Assembly: GCA_020746835.1 (NCBI GenBank)
Contig: JAGPNK010000033.1
Location: forward strand, 1-64,000
Direction: 5' to 3'
From: Stachybotrys elegans
Taxonomy: Eukaryota > Ascomycota > Sordariomycetes > Hypocreales > Stachybotryaceae
Length of the DNA stretch: 64,000 nt
Shown: in pieces, positions 46,758 to 58,500 of the stretch
Layout: each line of letters starts with the position of its first letter
Numbering within the stretch: position 1 is the stretch's first letter
Made by a program: the position numbers and the translations under genes
The notes under the pieces: generated by a model
The model's input: only the letters and a program-made list of their open reading frames with translations
Told to the model about the DNA's origin: nothing
The model's database searches: none

Positions 46758-49195
46758 TCATTCGTTGACCGGTCTAAACAGAGAATCCCCGTTATAAGGA
46801 ATGAAGTCGTCAAAAAGACTCCGAATAAACGCATCCATATCATCAGTTTCCAGGCCCGTAGCCATCGTCGTCGTCCAAGGAAACGCGCCCAGCACGTCAA
46901 ACCCATCTTGCTGTGGTTCTAGCACCATAGGATCGTCGAGGCCTGCCGGGATCTGCGGCTGGGCACTTGGCGATGGCATGTTGTTACTGATCAGGCCATT
47001 CCAGTTTTCCAAGGCGCCCACACCTTGCCGCCTGGGCGTCATCCTCGGCAATGATGCCTCCGTCTGGTGGTGGGCCACAGTTTCATCGCCCCTTGCACTC
47101 TGTGTTTTCAAGCCTGAAATGACCTCTTGGCCCATGTCATGGAGAAAATCGCGGCAACGCTTCCCGCTTGGCCAATGTTCTCCGACTGCGCTGAGGATAC
47201 TCAGATATTCTCCAAGACTAGCAACCAGCATAACCGGATCCATATCTCGGGCCACGTCAGGCACCATCTTAATGATGTACAGCTTCGTTATTACGCTCCC
47301 GATCAAGATGTGCAGGGTCTCCCAGCTGTATACAAGTAGGTTGGATCTGTACATGTCGCCGATCAAGCGGAGACACCTGTCTGCTGCTGCGTGGCATTGC
47401 TGCAGACATTCCCTGGAAGGATGAGGGATGGCTGGGCTTGGTCGTAGTAAGACCATCTTCAGTGACTGACAACTCATCTCGCAGATGGAGTGTAGGTATG
47501 CATTCTTATCATCCTGTGGCGGTAGTTCATGGATCCACTGGTCAAGTTTCTCAGACATCTCCCGTTGCCAGTCGATGAGGTTGATATTGGATGGATATGC
47601 ATATCCCAGAGAAGCAGGAGCAACACTATTGGCGATATACTTGATCTCGGAGTTTAGTTTCGTCAAAGCGCAGAGGTGTATGGCGAATGAGAAAGACATG
47701 CTGAGCGGTGTGTTTGAGGTGCTTGGCGGAAGCGATGCCAGAGCCTCATCATCGATATTTTCTGGCAACTATATGGGTCAGCAAAGCGGAATACAATAGG
47801 GAGTGTGAGTTAATACCCTCAGCTCACAAGCTTCGTCGCGAAGTCCAATAGGCCGTCCCATCATTGTGGCAACCTTTCTATCAAGGGTGAGGACAACCCA
47901 AAAGATTCTTGTTCTCATTTCTTGCTCCAGAAGCGAGATGCCGGACCTCGTCGTGACTTTCCTCTGCAGACCAAGATCTACAGTCGCAGCAAGGCATTGG
48001 TAGTTCAGATGCCATAAGCTGAGCCTCATGTGTGGGCAATGCAGGGTGAAGACGAATAGCAGCAGCAGACATTGGAGTCCCTGTAAGGAGTTGTCGATGT
48101 TCAGTCTATCAAAGTAACGCAATGCCGATAAGCAATACGATTCAGCAGGGAGACGTAGGTGACGCCGATGCGATGCTACGACGGAGCCCAGCGCAAACAC
48201 CATGAACACCTGAAATGCGTCCTCTGCGTCTGGCTGAGGATTCTCCAAGACAATATGGAGCTTCTGCATAAATGTCGGGCGATGCAGGATGGGATATTGA
48301 GGGTTGATTGTTTCAAAGTACTGCTCGCACAGAATCACGGCCTGAGAGTAGGGAGGAAGCGGCATGGGACCTTGTAGCGCCTCGACCAGCTCAATGGTTG
48401 AGCTATGCGGTACGGGATTCGAGAGCTTCGCTCTCCAGGAGTCGCCCTGTTTCCTGCTAGAAAGCATAACTCTGGCAAGGAAGTATCCACTAGAAGGTCC
48501 TATGTATCTGGGATCCTGGCTTCCGTTGAGGGATAGGAGCCCGATCTCATGCGACCTCGTGTTGGTGACGTGCTGCGGTTGGTTTGGCCGATGAGTCGCT
48601 GGCTCCTTGGACGGATTGTGCGCATGTTCATCCTGTGCAGAAGACGTGTCCTGCTGCACCGCTGAAGAGTCTCTGGGTCTCATCGGCGGCGTGGAGGATA
48701 CCATGAGGCTATCCTGCTCATTGACGGTTGTGCCATCCAGACTCATTGACACGCCCTCCTCGGCGTTTGGCGATGTATGTACAGTTGGTGCATTTTGTGA
48801 CAGATCGACATCAGGGCAACGCTCCTTGATTATGGACTCTAGCCAAGCGACTCGTTGTCGCAGTCGATCTATTTGCCTAATGAATGGGAGAGGAGTCAGT
48901 CGTGCGCCACCATAACCCAAGCCGTGAAGGTGTCGCCTTACTCACGAGCCGAATCACCGATTCGTATGCTGTCGCCATCAGTGCACGCCGCCGAGGCTTT
49001 CTTGCAGTTGTTACAGACAGGCCTATTTCCATCGCACTGTATTTCGTATCAGCTCAGCGCCGTATCGCGGAGACTCCCCTGTCTTACACGAATCTTGCGC
49101 CGCTGGCAACGGGCACATGCAAGCCTAGAGCGGAGATTGCGCCTGGAAGCTTTTGGCCCAGCGCCACCTGGATGGACAATTCCCGCTCCAGCCAT
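46758..49195 (-). CDS. Zn2Cys6 transcription factor with fungal-specific middle homology domain
   Basis: Inferred 753 aa in four exons (49195-49088, 49036-48946, 48868-47817, 47768-46758). Intron 1 interrupts the zinc cluster. Across the junction the sequence is CARCQRRKIR then CDGNRPVCNNCKKASAAC, giving a complete C-x2-C-x6-C-x6-C-x2-C-x6-C binuclear cluster at residues 28-54. A short leucine-rich stretch (HRLRQRVAWLESIIKE) after it is the likely dimerisation coiled coil. A Ser/Thr-rich linker follows. The fungal_trans domain spans about residues 190-520 (FFETINPQYPILHRPTF and LRYFDRLNIDN near its start). The acidic C-terminus (DDMDAFIRSLFDDFIPY) looks like an activation region. It probably regulates the neighbouring SDR and transporter genes; that is inference from position. 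The junction before HRLRQ uses the acceptor CAAATAG and is the least certain. Confidence 0.88.
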
Positions 49196-49641
49196 GACCT
49201 ATCTGTACCCAAGACAGCCGTGATGGAACAGCCGGTTGGCGACGGCAGTTCTTTCGCGCTGAATGAAGATGGTGCCAGGTCCAACATTCCGTCGCCACGG
49301 CAGACGACCGATTTCTGCACTGACGGAGTTTCCCCGTGAGTGAACGGGATAACCCCGCGCCCTTTAGCTTCTCAGTGACATTAGCACTGGAAGCTTGTGG
49401 ATCATTGCCCTGGCCGATGCCGCAAGAGGCTTGGGGTGGTTGTTGGGAGTGACGGCATCGATTGTCCCGCCTGGGTCCTTTTCTCACGTTGATCAAGGCT
49501 ATTCGTGCATTCTTCATTCATTATATTTCATCGCTAGAGCTAAATCATCGTCGCTACATGAATGAATGCCAACCAAATCATAGATCAACAACATATCCTG
49601 TGTAATCCAGGTTCAATTATCCTCCCACGGTTTTTCCAGTC

Positions 49642-51272
49642 TTACAGAGTGTATACAAAGTCAGGGCGGCGATCACCCCGAATCCACTTCTGTTCATCCG
49701 ACAATGCCGCCCAGCTCTCATCAAGCTTGCCGGCTCTGCGATTGCTGTTCATGCGACGAAGGGCGAAGTGCATGAAGATGGTACCACCCAGGAGACAGAC
49801 GACCTGGTAGCCGAGAACAACAGAGTGTCCGGTCCAGAAACGAGGGTTTTCGCGGGTGAGGTAGATGTTGGAGGACACGACACCGTTGAGGTTTCCCCAG
49901 CCGACGACCATGCCGAGCACAACGGCACGCTTCAGAGAACCCTCGGTGTTGTTGTTGACCCAGGATAGGGTGTTGGAAATGGTGGGATAGATGCCGGCGG
50001 CGCCCAGGAAGGTTCCTGCATATTGAACCTGGGGGTCAGACGTGGCGAGCAGCATGCTGAAACCGACAATGCCGATGACGACCGTCACCATGTTGCAGAA
50101 GCCGCGCTGCTTAGTGCGATCGGCAATGACACCAATGGTGACTGTGCAAGCCGCGGCCACGGCGTAGGGAGGTACAGAAAGCAGCTGGGCCTGGGTTCCT
50201 TGGTAGCCCATGCCACGGAGAATGGTGGGGAGGAACAGCGAGAAGGCGTAGAGCGGAGTCAGGCAACCCATGTAGATGACCATGTAGCCGTACGTCTTGG
50301 GGTCGCGAAGGGCCTCCCAGATGTGCCTCTTGTCGTTGTCCTCGGCGCTGCGGCCCTGGCGGTCGAGAATGAGTCGGCGCTGGACGCGGATGCGTTCCTC
50401 GTTGGACAGGAAGCGTGCCGTATCGGGCCAGTCAAAGACCATCCACCAGCAAAAGGCGCCCACGAAGATGGTGGCGAGACCCTCGATGATAAAGATCCAT
50501 GCCCAGCCCGGCCTACCGCCAATCCCGTCCATCCTAGCGATGGCGGCAGCAAGGAGACCACCAAAGGAGCCAGCCAGAGCGGCGGCAGAGAAGAAGATGG
50601 ACGATCGGAGACCAATCTCGGAGCTCTTGTACCAGCAAGAGAGATAGTAGTTGACACCGGGGAAGAGACCGGCCTCGGCGATACCCAGGAACCATCGCGC
50701 AGCAAGGAGGCCGGAGTAGTTCTCAACAAGGCCCATGAGGGTCATGATGATGCCCCAGATAACGATGATGGCGGTAAAGAAGATTCGGGGCGTGAGGCGC
50801 TTCAGCAGGGTGTTGGTGATGGGCTCCGCGACAGCGTATCCGATGAAGAAGATGGTCAAGCACATGTTGTAGTCGCTGCCTTCCATGCCGAGATCATCCT
50901 CCATATTCTCAAGGCGGGCATTGCCGATATTGGTGCGGTCGAGGAACGAGAGGAGATAGAGCAGTGATAGCCAGGGGATCAACCACATGTCAACCTTCCA
51001 CATCAATTTGCGATCCTATAATCACGACCAAGGAGGAGCATTGTTAGCAGCGTGTCATTGTGAAACGTAGCATGGCGGCTCTGTGGAGGAACAAGACTCA
51101 CAATCGCTTTGCGCTCCTCATCAGTCTTGCCCTCGTCGGGGTCGGGGAGGTTGGCGAGCAGCTCGGCGCGCTCCAAGGCAGCGGCGTTTCCCTTGGCGAT
51201 GGCAGCGTCATCGTGCGATGCCTTGCGGTCCTCGAGCCGGTGCTCCTCTGCGTATTTCTCTGCGTCAGACAT
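49642..51272 (-). CDS. MFS transporter, anion:cation symporter (allantoate permease) family
   Basis: Plasma-membrane transporter of 514 aa in two exons (51272-51102 and 51015-49642). The first exon codes a hydrophilic cytosolic tail rich in Asp, Glu and Lys (MSDAEKYAEEHRLEDRKASH). The second starts DRKLMWKVDMWLIPWLSLLY and contains about 12 membrane helices. Typical motifs are SFLDRTNIGNARL after helix 1, RWFLGIAEAGLFPGVNYYLS in helix 4 to 5, and GYQGTQAQLLSVPPY after helix 7. The family carries small organic anions such as allantoate, nicotinate, pantothenate or tartrate. It follows the Zn2Cys6 gene on the same strand with a 446-bp gap, and probably imports the substrate or inducer of the SDR/Dabb module. 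Longer frames reach upstream of 51272, but MSDAEKY is the natural start. Confidence 0.93.
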
Positions 51273-53158
51273 GACTGCTTGCTTGCTTTGGCGCTTCACA
51301 ATCGACGGGAGGCGCTCTGGAGCTATGCAAGAAACAAAGAAAGCAAGAACAGATGAGGGGAGCGGCAGAAGAAAAGGCAAGGGAGGGGAAGGGGGAAGAA
51401 TGCTAGCTAAATATGAGAGGGAGAGCGAACCCCAGGCACATTGGCCATCTGTCCGTCGCATTCAATGGCCTTGTCGTGCAGACAGGCCTGCGTGCGTGCG
51501 TGAAGAGGCAGCCACCCCATGCTAGGTACCAGGGATCCTACCCCGACACCATTCATCATTCATCGAGGCTGGGATTCGTCGCTCTTTGGACCATGACACC
51601 ATCTTGCACCCCCATGGAACTCCATACCCGTCCTGGAGACCCCACGGCACCTCCCTGGCAAGCCCACCGAGGTGGCGACCATGGGTTAAGCTTCCTCAGT
51701 TGGCTCGGGGTGGCTGGACTAGTGGTTTACTCCGCACCTCTTGAAAGAAAAGCGCGTGGTGCTGACGGACGGACGGACGGACGGGAGGATGGAGATAATG
51801 CTGTGAGCACAAAGCGAGTGGCGCCGACGCTGGCCATGAGCGATAAGATTAAACACAACCACTGCTACTGCCATACTGGATGAAGGGCTGCAGGTGCCGA
51901 CTTCATATGCCGCGCTGAAAGAAAGAAAGGATGGAAGGTCAAGTCACTGCCCGCTGGACAGAGAGACCTTGGACTCGGACTCGGCCCTTTTCTTCTGACA
52001 GACACAGGTCCCCCACGAATCTTGCTGCTAGGTCATATTCGGACTCCAGATACTTCCCCGACCGAACAGTGTTGACGCGGGGAAGCTGAGGGGAAACACG
52101 GAGAAGATAGCGACAGACCAGCACCAGCGCCGCTCGTGGCCTGGGCCTGGCCAGACACGGCCCGTGCGTCTTGGCAAGGGTGATTCAAGCTTTTCCAGGG
52201 CCCCAGCAAATATTTGCGAGCTTGTTGGGCGGCTGGCAAATGGGAAACTAAGGAGGCCTGGCCTAGACGTCACGAGGCAGCCTTGGCCGCATCGGAATCT
52301 GTCCGAACTGCGGCCCTGCCAAGTCGAGCCCAAGCCATGAACGGAGCCTCAAGTGCATGTTGTGTCGTAGCCGCCCGCAATATTTGGAAATTGGGCGAGA
52401 AACGATGGGTAAGAGAGGAGAAGGGTCCCCCTCATCGCCCAGGATTCATGACGCGGCATGTGTAGCGCCTGTACACCATCCTGCGGGGTTTGTTCTAGAT
52501 TGTTCACCATGCCGGCCGGACAAGAGAAAATTTGTGCAGGCCGTGACTTGCTGTGACACACATTCAGCACCTCCCCTCTCCAGTCAATGCGGAGTCAATG
52601 GGACGAGAACTCTCTACCTTCCCCGCAAGCATCTCCGCACAGGGACAAGAGTTGTGGTGGTGGCCGGACCTCCGTCTTCAACATGTCTGTGAAGAAAGCC
52701 GATATGCCCTAGCGGAATTGATGTACACTGTCATTCACGGATGCCTTGGGCCAGGCCGGCCTCACATTGATGTGCTTGCCCAGTCTTTCACACAATCGAG
52801 GTCTCTCTCTGTCTGCCGGCGTAAGCTCCGGCCTGCCAGAACCACCTCCACTCGCGAGATAAATGGAACAGGACTTGGCAAGAAGGATTTTTCTTGATAA
52901 TCACTTAATCATTCCTCGTTCTCTGCTTGGCATTTATCCATGGCATTTGTCCATGGCAACGTGGACGGACGATGGACAGAGACAACGACGGTATGGACTT
53001 GCCTAATTTGGAAAGTCCGCTGCCATCCACGACGAGGTGACATTTCTTGTGGACTACAGACAGTTTTATACTGTAGCGTCGCATCTGTGGAAAGAGTATC
53101 CGTAAGTACTTGGAGATTGGCTCCCAGGGGTTAAACATTAGCTATTTGTCAACTCAGC
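51273..53158. other. Intergenic region upstream of the MFS gene
   Basis: About 1.9 kb. It contains a tetranucleotide repeat of gacg type (about 51763-51784). None of the frames here (51413-51883, 52357-52692, 52553-52897) has a domain. It should hold the MFS promoter; otherwise I see nothing supported. Confidence 0.55.
51763..51784. repeat. (GACG)n microsatellite
   Basis: Five tandem gacg units about 490 bp upstream of the MFS start codon. Simple tandem repeat, likely length-variable between strains. Confidence 0.8.
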
Positions 53159-53167
53159 CATTCCTCT

Positions 53168-53432
53168 GGGTGCCCATAGGTGCACCGGATCCGATGCAAA
53201 AAAGTCGATGTACCGGATCCGCTGCATATAAGATTCTAGGTCATAGTTGTAGATAGCTATTAATATCCAAATACCTCCGCTAGCAGCCCTGACAATAACC
53301 TCTGCCGGCAGCCCTGATCTAGTCATGGGACCCTTATTGTAGTAGCTGATACGGCTTACATTAAAGATCTTATATGCACGGATCCGGTGCATCGACTTAT
53401 TTGCATCGGATCCGGTGCACCTATAGGCTCCC
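53168..53432. mobile_element. 265-bp MITE with long inverted repeats and 9-bp target duplication
   Basis: Inverted repeats of about 66 bp start GGGTGCCCATAGG on the left and GGGAGCCTATAGG on the right (reverse complement). Each contains two copies of the block CACCGGATCCG, or TACCGGATCCG. The flanks carry a perfect direct repeat CATTCCTCT (53159-53167 and 53433-53441). A 9-bp duplication with long terminal repeats fits the Mutator-like group; 8 bp (hAT) is a second reading. The middle has no coding capacity. It sits in the MFS-MAPEG intergenic region and looks young, because both the ends and the duplication are clean. Confidence 0.88.
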
Positions 53433-53894
53433 CATTCCTCTCTGACTGGCGAAGTTTCCTTCCACACAAGTCGCTTGCCAAGGGCAACAACAAGAACAAT
53501 ACGCAGGAAAGCTGTTCAAATTGTCCGAATAATAAGAAAACAAAAAGGACGAGTTTGCAGAATCGTCATGCTCTTCCTATGCGCCCGGACCAGCTGGTTT
53601 AACAACGTGAAGTGTCCTCCCACCTAAAAGCCGCGATAGCTTCACTTCCACGCCCCAAGTTCACCACAAAGATAAACGTCCCATGCAGAAGACAAAAGAC
53701 TTCGAATCATCAAAATGCCCACACCTCTTATCGCATTATTCTCCGGAATTTTTTTGGCCCCCATCAAGAAAAATATACCCTCATTCAGCAACACCAATAT
53801 AGGGTAAGCTGACAATCCCCGCGTTTCTCGGATTTTCGCCAAGTTAACAATGCCTACTAGTGGGAACTCGTTGGAACTTTGGTGAACACGAACA

Positions 53895-53985
53895 CGCCAT
53901 TTCTTCTCCTTTATTATCCTTCATCCTTTCTCCTTTATCCATTCTCCTTTCTCCTTCTCCTCAATAAACACCTCAGCTTTACCTC
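53895..53985 (+). promoter_or_regulatory. CT-rich promoter tract of the MAPEG gene
   Basis: A long pyrimidine-rich stretch (tctcctttattatccttcat and following) ends just before the ATG at 53998. Such tracts commonly precede the transcription start of well-expressed fungal genes. Confidence 0.5.
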
Positions 53986-53997
53986 ATACCCGACGCC

Positions 53998-54573
53998 ATG
54001 TCTTCTAACCTCTCCTTCTTCGCAGTACAGAACAAGATGCCCCCGGCAACCATCTGTAAACCCCCACGCTGACTGGCATTGACAGGTCCCCGCCGCCTTC
54101 TGGTGCGCGCACTGGCCTCACCTCTACACGGTGCTGTTTGCCGGCACCTACGACAATGCCAACCCCCGCGCTCTGAAGGATACCCTCGCCAGTACAGGCA
54201 GTCTCGACAATGAGGTGCGTAGCTTCCAAACATGTCACGCGTTCGTAGACAATCCACAGCCGCTAATAACCCTCGGCAGCGCAAGCAGATGTTTCTCCGC
54301 GCAAAGCGAGCCTCGGAAAACGGATACGAGACCCTCGGTCTCTTCGCCGCGGCGATTGCCGCCGCCAACCAGGCAGGTGTCGAGGTCTCGGTGCTGAACC
54401 GCATGGCATGGGGATATGTCGCTGTCCGCATAGCTTACAACTTTGCCTACATTCGACTTGGGGGTATCCCAGGCCTCCACCTGCTACGAACCTTCTTCTG
54501 GGTCAACTCCATGTTCCTTTCGGTTGGACTCTTCGTCGCAGCTGGCTTCAAGGCCAAGGACGCAATCCTGTAA
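53998..54573 (+). CDS. MAPEG-family membrane protein
   Basis: Membrane-associated eicosanoid/glutathione metabolism family protein, inferred 149 aa in three exons (53998-54024, 54086-54214, 54280-54573). About four membrane helices are expected. The pieces read MSSNLSFFA, then VPAAFWCAHWPHLYTVLF, then RKQMFLRAKRASENGYETLG. The last has the family's R-A-x-x-A-x-x-N-G-x-E block, and VAVRIAYNFAYI is the second conserved helix. Members are glutathione transferases or peroxidases of ER and mitochondrial membranes; fungal ones are mostly uncharacterised. The first intron (GTACAG donor at 54025) is chosen because it keeps the frame and gives the family-typical VPAA after the start. The alternative donor GTAAAC at 54059 breaks the frame. 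The stop is 82 bp from that of the convergent GH95 gene. Confidence 0.85.
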
Positions 54574-54655
54574 GGATCATGTATAGAAGCACGCCGAGAT
54601 GTCGGACATCGATGCATTTTGCAGAGCCCTTGTCATTTAGCAACCGCTGTCTCTG

Positions 54656-57188
54656 TTAGTTGTATGTAACCTCGAACTCCTGTGTCTCCCCTTCGTCTAG
54701 CTCAACTCGAATCAAACCATCCCCATCAACCTCCATGTCCCGACGAGCACCGCTTCTGCGTACTCTGCCTTCAGATTCATCGCCAAACATGATCAAGACT
54801 TGGCCCCCTCTCTGGCTTCGCACGCGGAAGCTGGCCAACCTTGACCTGGACCATTGTAGATCAAAGACAAACCCTCCTCTGGCAGTCAGGCCTCGTATCT
54901 CACCAGACTCCCATGCTTCTGGGAGAGCAGGCAGCAGGTACAATATTCGCACGCCATCGGTCCCAACAGTGTGTGACTGCATCAATGCCTCGGCGACGGC
55001 AGCGGTGAATCCAAAGTTGCCGTCAGCCTGAAAGGGCGGATGCGAGTCGAACAGGTTGTTGTAGACGCTACTCCGGAAGAACTGGAATATGTTCTCGGCC
55101 AGCGCCTCGCCATCCATGAGGCGGGCATACCAATTGAGCGTCCAGGCACGCGACCAGCCTGTGCCGGCACCGCCGTTCTCCAGACGGTACTCTAGCGTGC
55201 GCCGCGCAGCTTGCCATAGAGTCTCGTTGTAGCCGGGAGACCTGGGCGGCTCGATTTGCGATCCCGGATGCAACGCATACAGATGGGTGATGTGGCGGTG
55301 TCCAGGCTCGGCTTCTTCAAAGTCCTCGATCCACTCTCGAATCACTCCTGGATAACGTTCCGACAACTTTTGCGGAGGGAATCGAGCCATGGTGGCCTCG
55401 ATTTGCTCAATGAACTCTTGCTCGACGGGTGATGCGTCCAACTCCTCCAAGGCACCGAGAAAGCCCACGAAGAGTTCTCGTAGGATCTGGAAGTCGCATG
55501 TCGGTCCAATCGCCATTGAGGTTGCCGACCCGTCAGGCAGCCGGTACGTGTTCTCGGGGGATACTGAGGGGCTCGTCACAAGATATGTGACACCATCCAC
55601 CTCATACTCTTGCAAAGAATCGAGGTAGAACCGAATGGCGTCTGAGAGAACGTCAAGCTTGGAGAGGAAAAACTTTTCATCGCCACTGTACCGAAAATGC
55701 TCGATGATGTGAGTGCACAGCCAAGCGGAGGACAGAGTCCAGTAGGATGCTGGCAGATATCGATCCTGGGGTGCAGTGTCTCCCCACAGATCACTATTGT
55801 GATGGCTCATCTACTCTGCGTCAGAAGAAGGACATCATCTTGAATCGGGTGAGTGTCTATACCCATCCACCGACACCATACATGTCTCGAGCGGTATTCT
55901 TGCCCGTCTCGTGCATGAGATCGATAAGATCGAACAACTGGTTGTGAAGGACGCCGAGCCCAGTGACCTCGGCAGGCCAATAATTCATCTCCAAGCTATC
56001 CAAGATTAATCGCCTTTGTCTCGCACATGTACGGGACTGTACTCACTTGATATTGACAGTGTACTTGGAACCCCAAGCCGAGGTAAAGTCCTCGCACCAG
56101 ATGCCCTGCAGATTAGCAGGGAGTGATCCCTCGCGAGAGGATGCAATGAGCATATAGCGTCCATAATGGAATTGGAGCGCCACAAGGCCTGGATCGTTGC
56201 CGCCAGCGCGGGTCGCATTGAGTCGTTGGTTGGTGGCCAGCTGCGAGCCGGTGCTGTCCTCGCTGCGGATACTCAGCGTGCATGCTCTGAAAAGAGGCTG
56301 GTAGTCTTGCAGGTGTCGTTCCAGGAGCTCGCCATAGCTGTAAGCAGCAGCTTTGTTGAGCGTCTGCTCGACAATACTGACAGGGTCCTCGTGGCGGTAC
56401 GTAGTAGCGGCTGTGAAGAAGGCCGTCGCCTCGGTCGCATTCTCCACGACGAGGAATTCCCCTAGAGCTCTCAAATTGCCATCCGTCTTGATGGACAAGC
56501 CAGCTGCAAAAACTATAGGGTCAGAGCTGTGGGTTCCCCCGACCATGTAAGTCGTATTGCCGTTGCGGTTGAAGCCTTCGTCCGAGGCAACGAGGCCCCA
56601 GTCAAAGGGGCGGTGGACGCGGACGTTGAAGGTGAGCTTCCTGTCGCCGCCTTGGGCCGTTATACGGTGAACCATGACCTTGTCTGGGAAGGAAGCAAAC
56701 ATCTCGCGACGGATCGTCGTGCCGCCTGCGGTGAAGTTGACGCCTGCAACGGCAGTGTCCAAGTCGAGCCATCGCTGGTAGCTGTTTCGGTTGTAGTCAC
56801 GGGTATTCTCGAACTCGAATCTCATGTCGCCGAGCGTCTCATAGTGTCGAGTGGCCTCTGGCGTGCCCGACAAGCCAACCAGTGCCAGTCTCTCTGCATC
56901 CGACACACGTCCGGCAGCGAGCAGCTCACGGACTTCGGGCAGGACCTCGAGCGCATTCTGATTGATGCGCGATCGGTAGCCGCCCGAGAAGACGGAATCC
57001 TCGTTGACCTGTATCCGCTCCGAGACGGGGTCGCCAAAGATCATGGCCCCGATGAAGCCGTTCCCGACGGGGAGAGCATCAGTCCACTGCGTCGCAGGCG
57101 ACTGGTACCAAAGCCGGGCATCGGGGTTGGCAATGACCGCTGGGGCGATACATGCCACATAGGCTGCGAAAGTAGCGGAGGACCTCAT
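54656..57188 (-). CDS. GH95 alpha-L-fucosidase
   Basis: Secreted glycoside hydrolase family 95 enzyme, 809 aa, in three exons (57188-56047, 55995-55863, 55810-54656). These inverting enzymes release terminal alpha-1,2-fucose (or L-galactose) from xyloglucan and other glycans. The signal peptide is MRSSATFAAYVACIAPAVIA. The N-terminal sandwich domain starts RLWYQSPATQWTDALPVGNG. The alpha/alpha-barrel contains LPANLQGIW, INLEMNYWPAE (built across intron 1), HHNSDLWGD just after intron 2, HLYALHPGSQI, WSRAWTLNWYARL and HPPFQADGNFGFTAAVAEAL, which include the Asn and Asp positions of the active site. A C-terminal beta domain ends ETQEFEVTYN. It adds to the plant-wall enzymes at 39-42.5 kb. Nothing in it looks truncated. 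Confidence 0.93.
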
Positions 57189-58074
57189 TCTCGATGATGC
57201 AAGCCTGTCCCAGCAGGCAAAAGTGTTGGCATCAAGGCTGGGGCCGAGCGACTTAAGTGCTCAACTGGCAGCGCATCAATTCTATTACCCGACCCTGCAT
57301 TTCCCCTCATGGCCTTTTCCCCAAACAACCCCCTTGCTCTCGCCAATTGCGTACAGCCAAGACGGAGATCAAAATCTCTGTCCCTTCTCGTACACTCGCT
57401 ACCACGAGATGGCGATCATCCAGCCGTGCCTGGATCTCCGCACGGCACAATTTCCCCTCATGCTTCTCCGCGTTTTCGAGAGAAAGCTACCCAATAGGAA
57501 TAGAAGCAGCGTCTTGCCATGCAAGCATCTAGACCCGATGGATAAAATATCTCGTAAATTGTCCTTCTCTCCGACTTGACGTTGTTTAGCCGGCATTAGC
57601 GAGGGCATCTGCGGGGACGCCCGATGGATGATCTGCTCTGTCTGCACGTCATGGATGTCTTCCAAGTGGTTGCTTCTCGCTCACTGCCGTGACAGTAAGC
57701 TCTTCTAGCCCGTGGAATGGCCTTAGCGAGTTGGAGCTACTGCACGTCTACTATTTACGCGCGCGAATCCTGGCGACGAAATTGCACTCTCGACCGAGTT
57801 GAAAGCACACATTCTTCTGACGGCCTACCCTGTCCCCGACGAAAGACCATCTACCCTCGTGACTCGATAGAGTGTCTGTCATGGTTATGCTCTTGATCCG
57901 TGGGGCATGACTCCCGGAATCGGGGACTGGGGGGTGATGCATTGTTTCTAGTTATACAGAGGGAGGTTGTATAGAATACAGTGTTTTTTACACAGTTGCA
58001 AACAGCCCTTAGACACACTCTATGCGCAGGTCGCATGAGGTCAGCGCAAGGCTACCGAGATGTGCAGCAGTGGC
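57189..58074. other. Intergenic region, no gene seen
   Basis: About 890 bp between the GH95 start and the TMEM14 stop. Short overlapping frames at 57223, 57257 and 57399 have no domains. It should carry the GH95 promoter and the TMEM14 3' UTR. Confidence 0.6.
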
Positions 58075-58500
58075 TTAAACGCCAAACCGGAACTCTCTAA
58101 ACTTCTTCTGGTAGTAATAGGTTGATAGGGCTCCGGCGACAGTGAGGCCAATAGCAGGACGCGACTTGGCCTGAGTGGCAATCAGCCTCTGGGCACCAGC
58201 TCCCAGAAGGGCGACACTGCTGCCCAGGGCCAGCTCCGCGCCATAGTCCTTGTTCTTCTTGAGGAGGTATCCTGGGATTGTCAGAACAGCGCCGCGCACA
58301 GTTTGCAATTGGGTAGTTACCTGCGCAGGCAAAGCTGGCGCCGAGGGTGAGGCCCGCGATAAGGGAGGGCTTGGAGCGCGTCCGGTAGAAGCCGAAGGAG
58401 CCGCCGGCGGCCACTGCGGTCGTGTGAGAGCTGAGACGACAGACATGGAGCCAGGAAACTTACAAAGTCCTGCCAATGTGAAAGCTGGGTGCTCGGCCAT
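58075..58500 (-). CDS. TMEM14-family small membrane protein
   Basis: Inferred 108 aa in three exons (58500-58464, 58413-58321, 58271-58075). The protein reads MAEHPAFTLAGL, then AAGGSFGFYRTRSKPSLIAG and LTLGASFACAG, then YLLKKNKDYGAELALGSSVA, ending YYYQKKFREFRFGV. This is the TMEM14 (UPF0136) pattern of three to four short Gly/Ala-rich helices with a G-x-x-G-F-x-R-x-x-S-x-P-S-L core. Animal members act in the inner mitochondrial membrane (heme synthesis for TMEM14C); fungal ones are poorly studied. The unspliced frame to 58602 is open but breaks the family pattern between helices. This supports the introns (GTAAGT donor, CGCAG acceptor; GTAACT donor, CCCAG acceptor). Confidence 0.88.
   Translation of the reverse strand: MAEHPAFTLAGLCKFPGSMSVVSALTRPQWPPAAPSASTGRAPSPPLSRASPSAPALPAQVTTQLQTVRGAVLTIPGYLLKKNKDYGAELALGSSVALLGAGAQRLIATQAKSRPAIGLTVAGALSTYYYQKKFREFRFGV

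Noticed and set aside
50023..50967. 314-codon plus-strand frame
   Set aside because: Antisense shadow of the MFS transporter gene; Asp/Glu/Gly-rich as expected opposite hydrophobic coding sequence.
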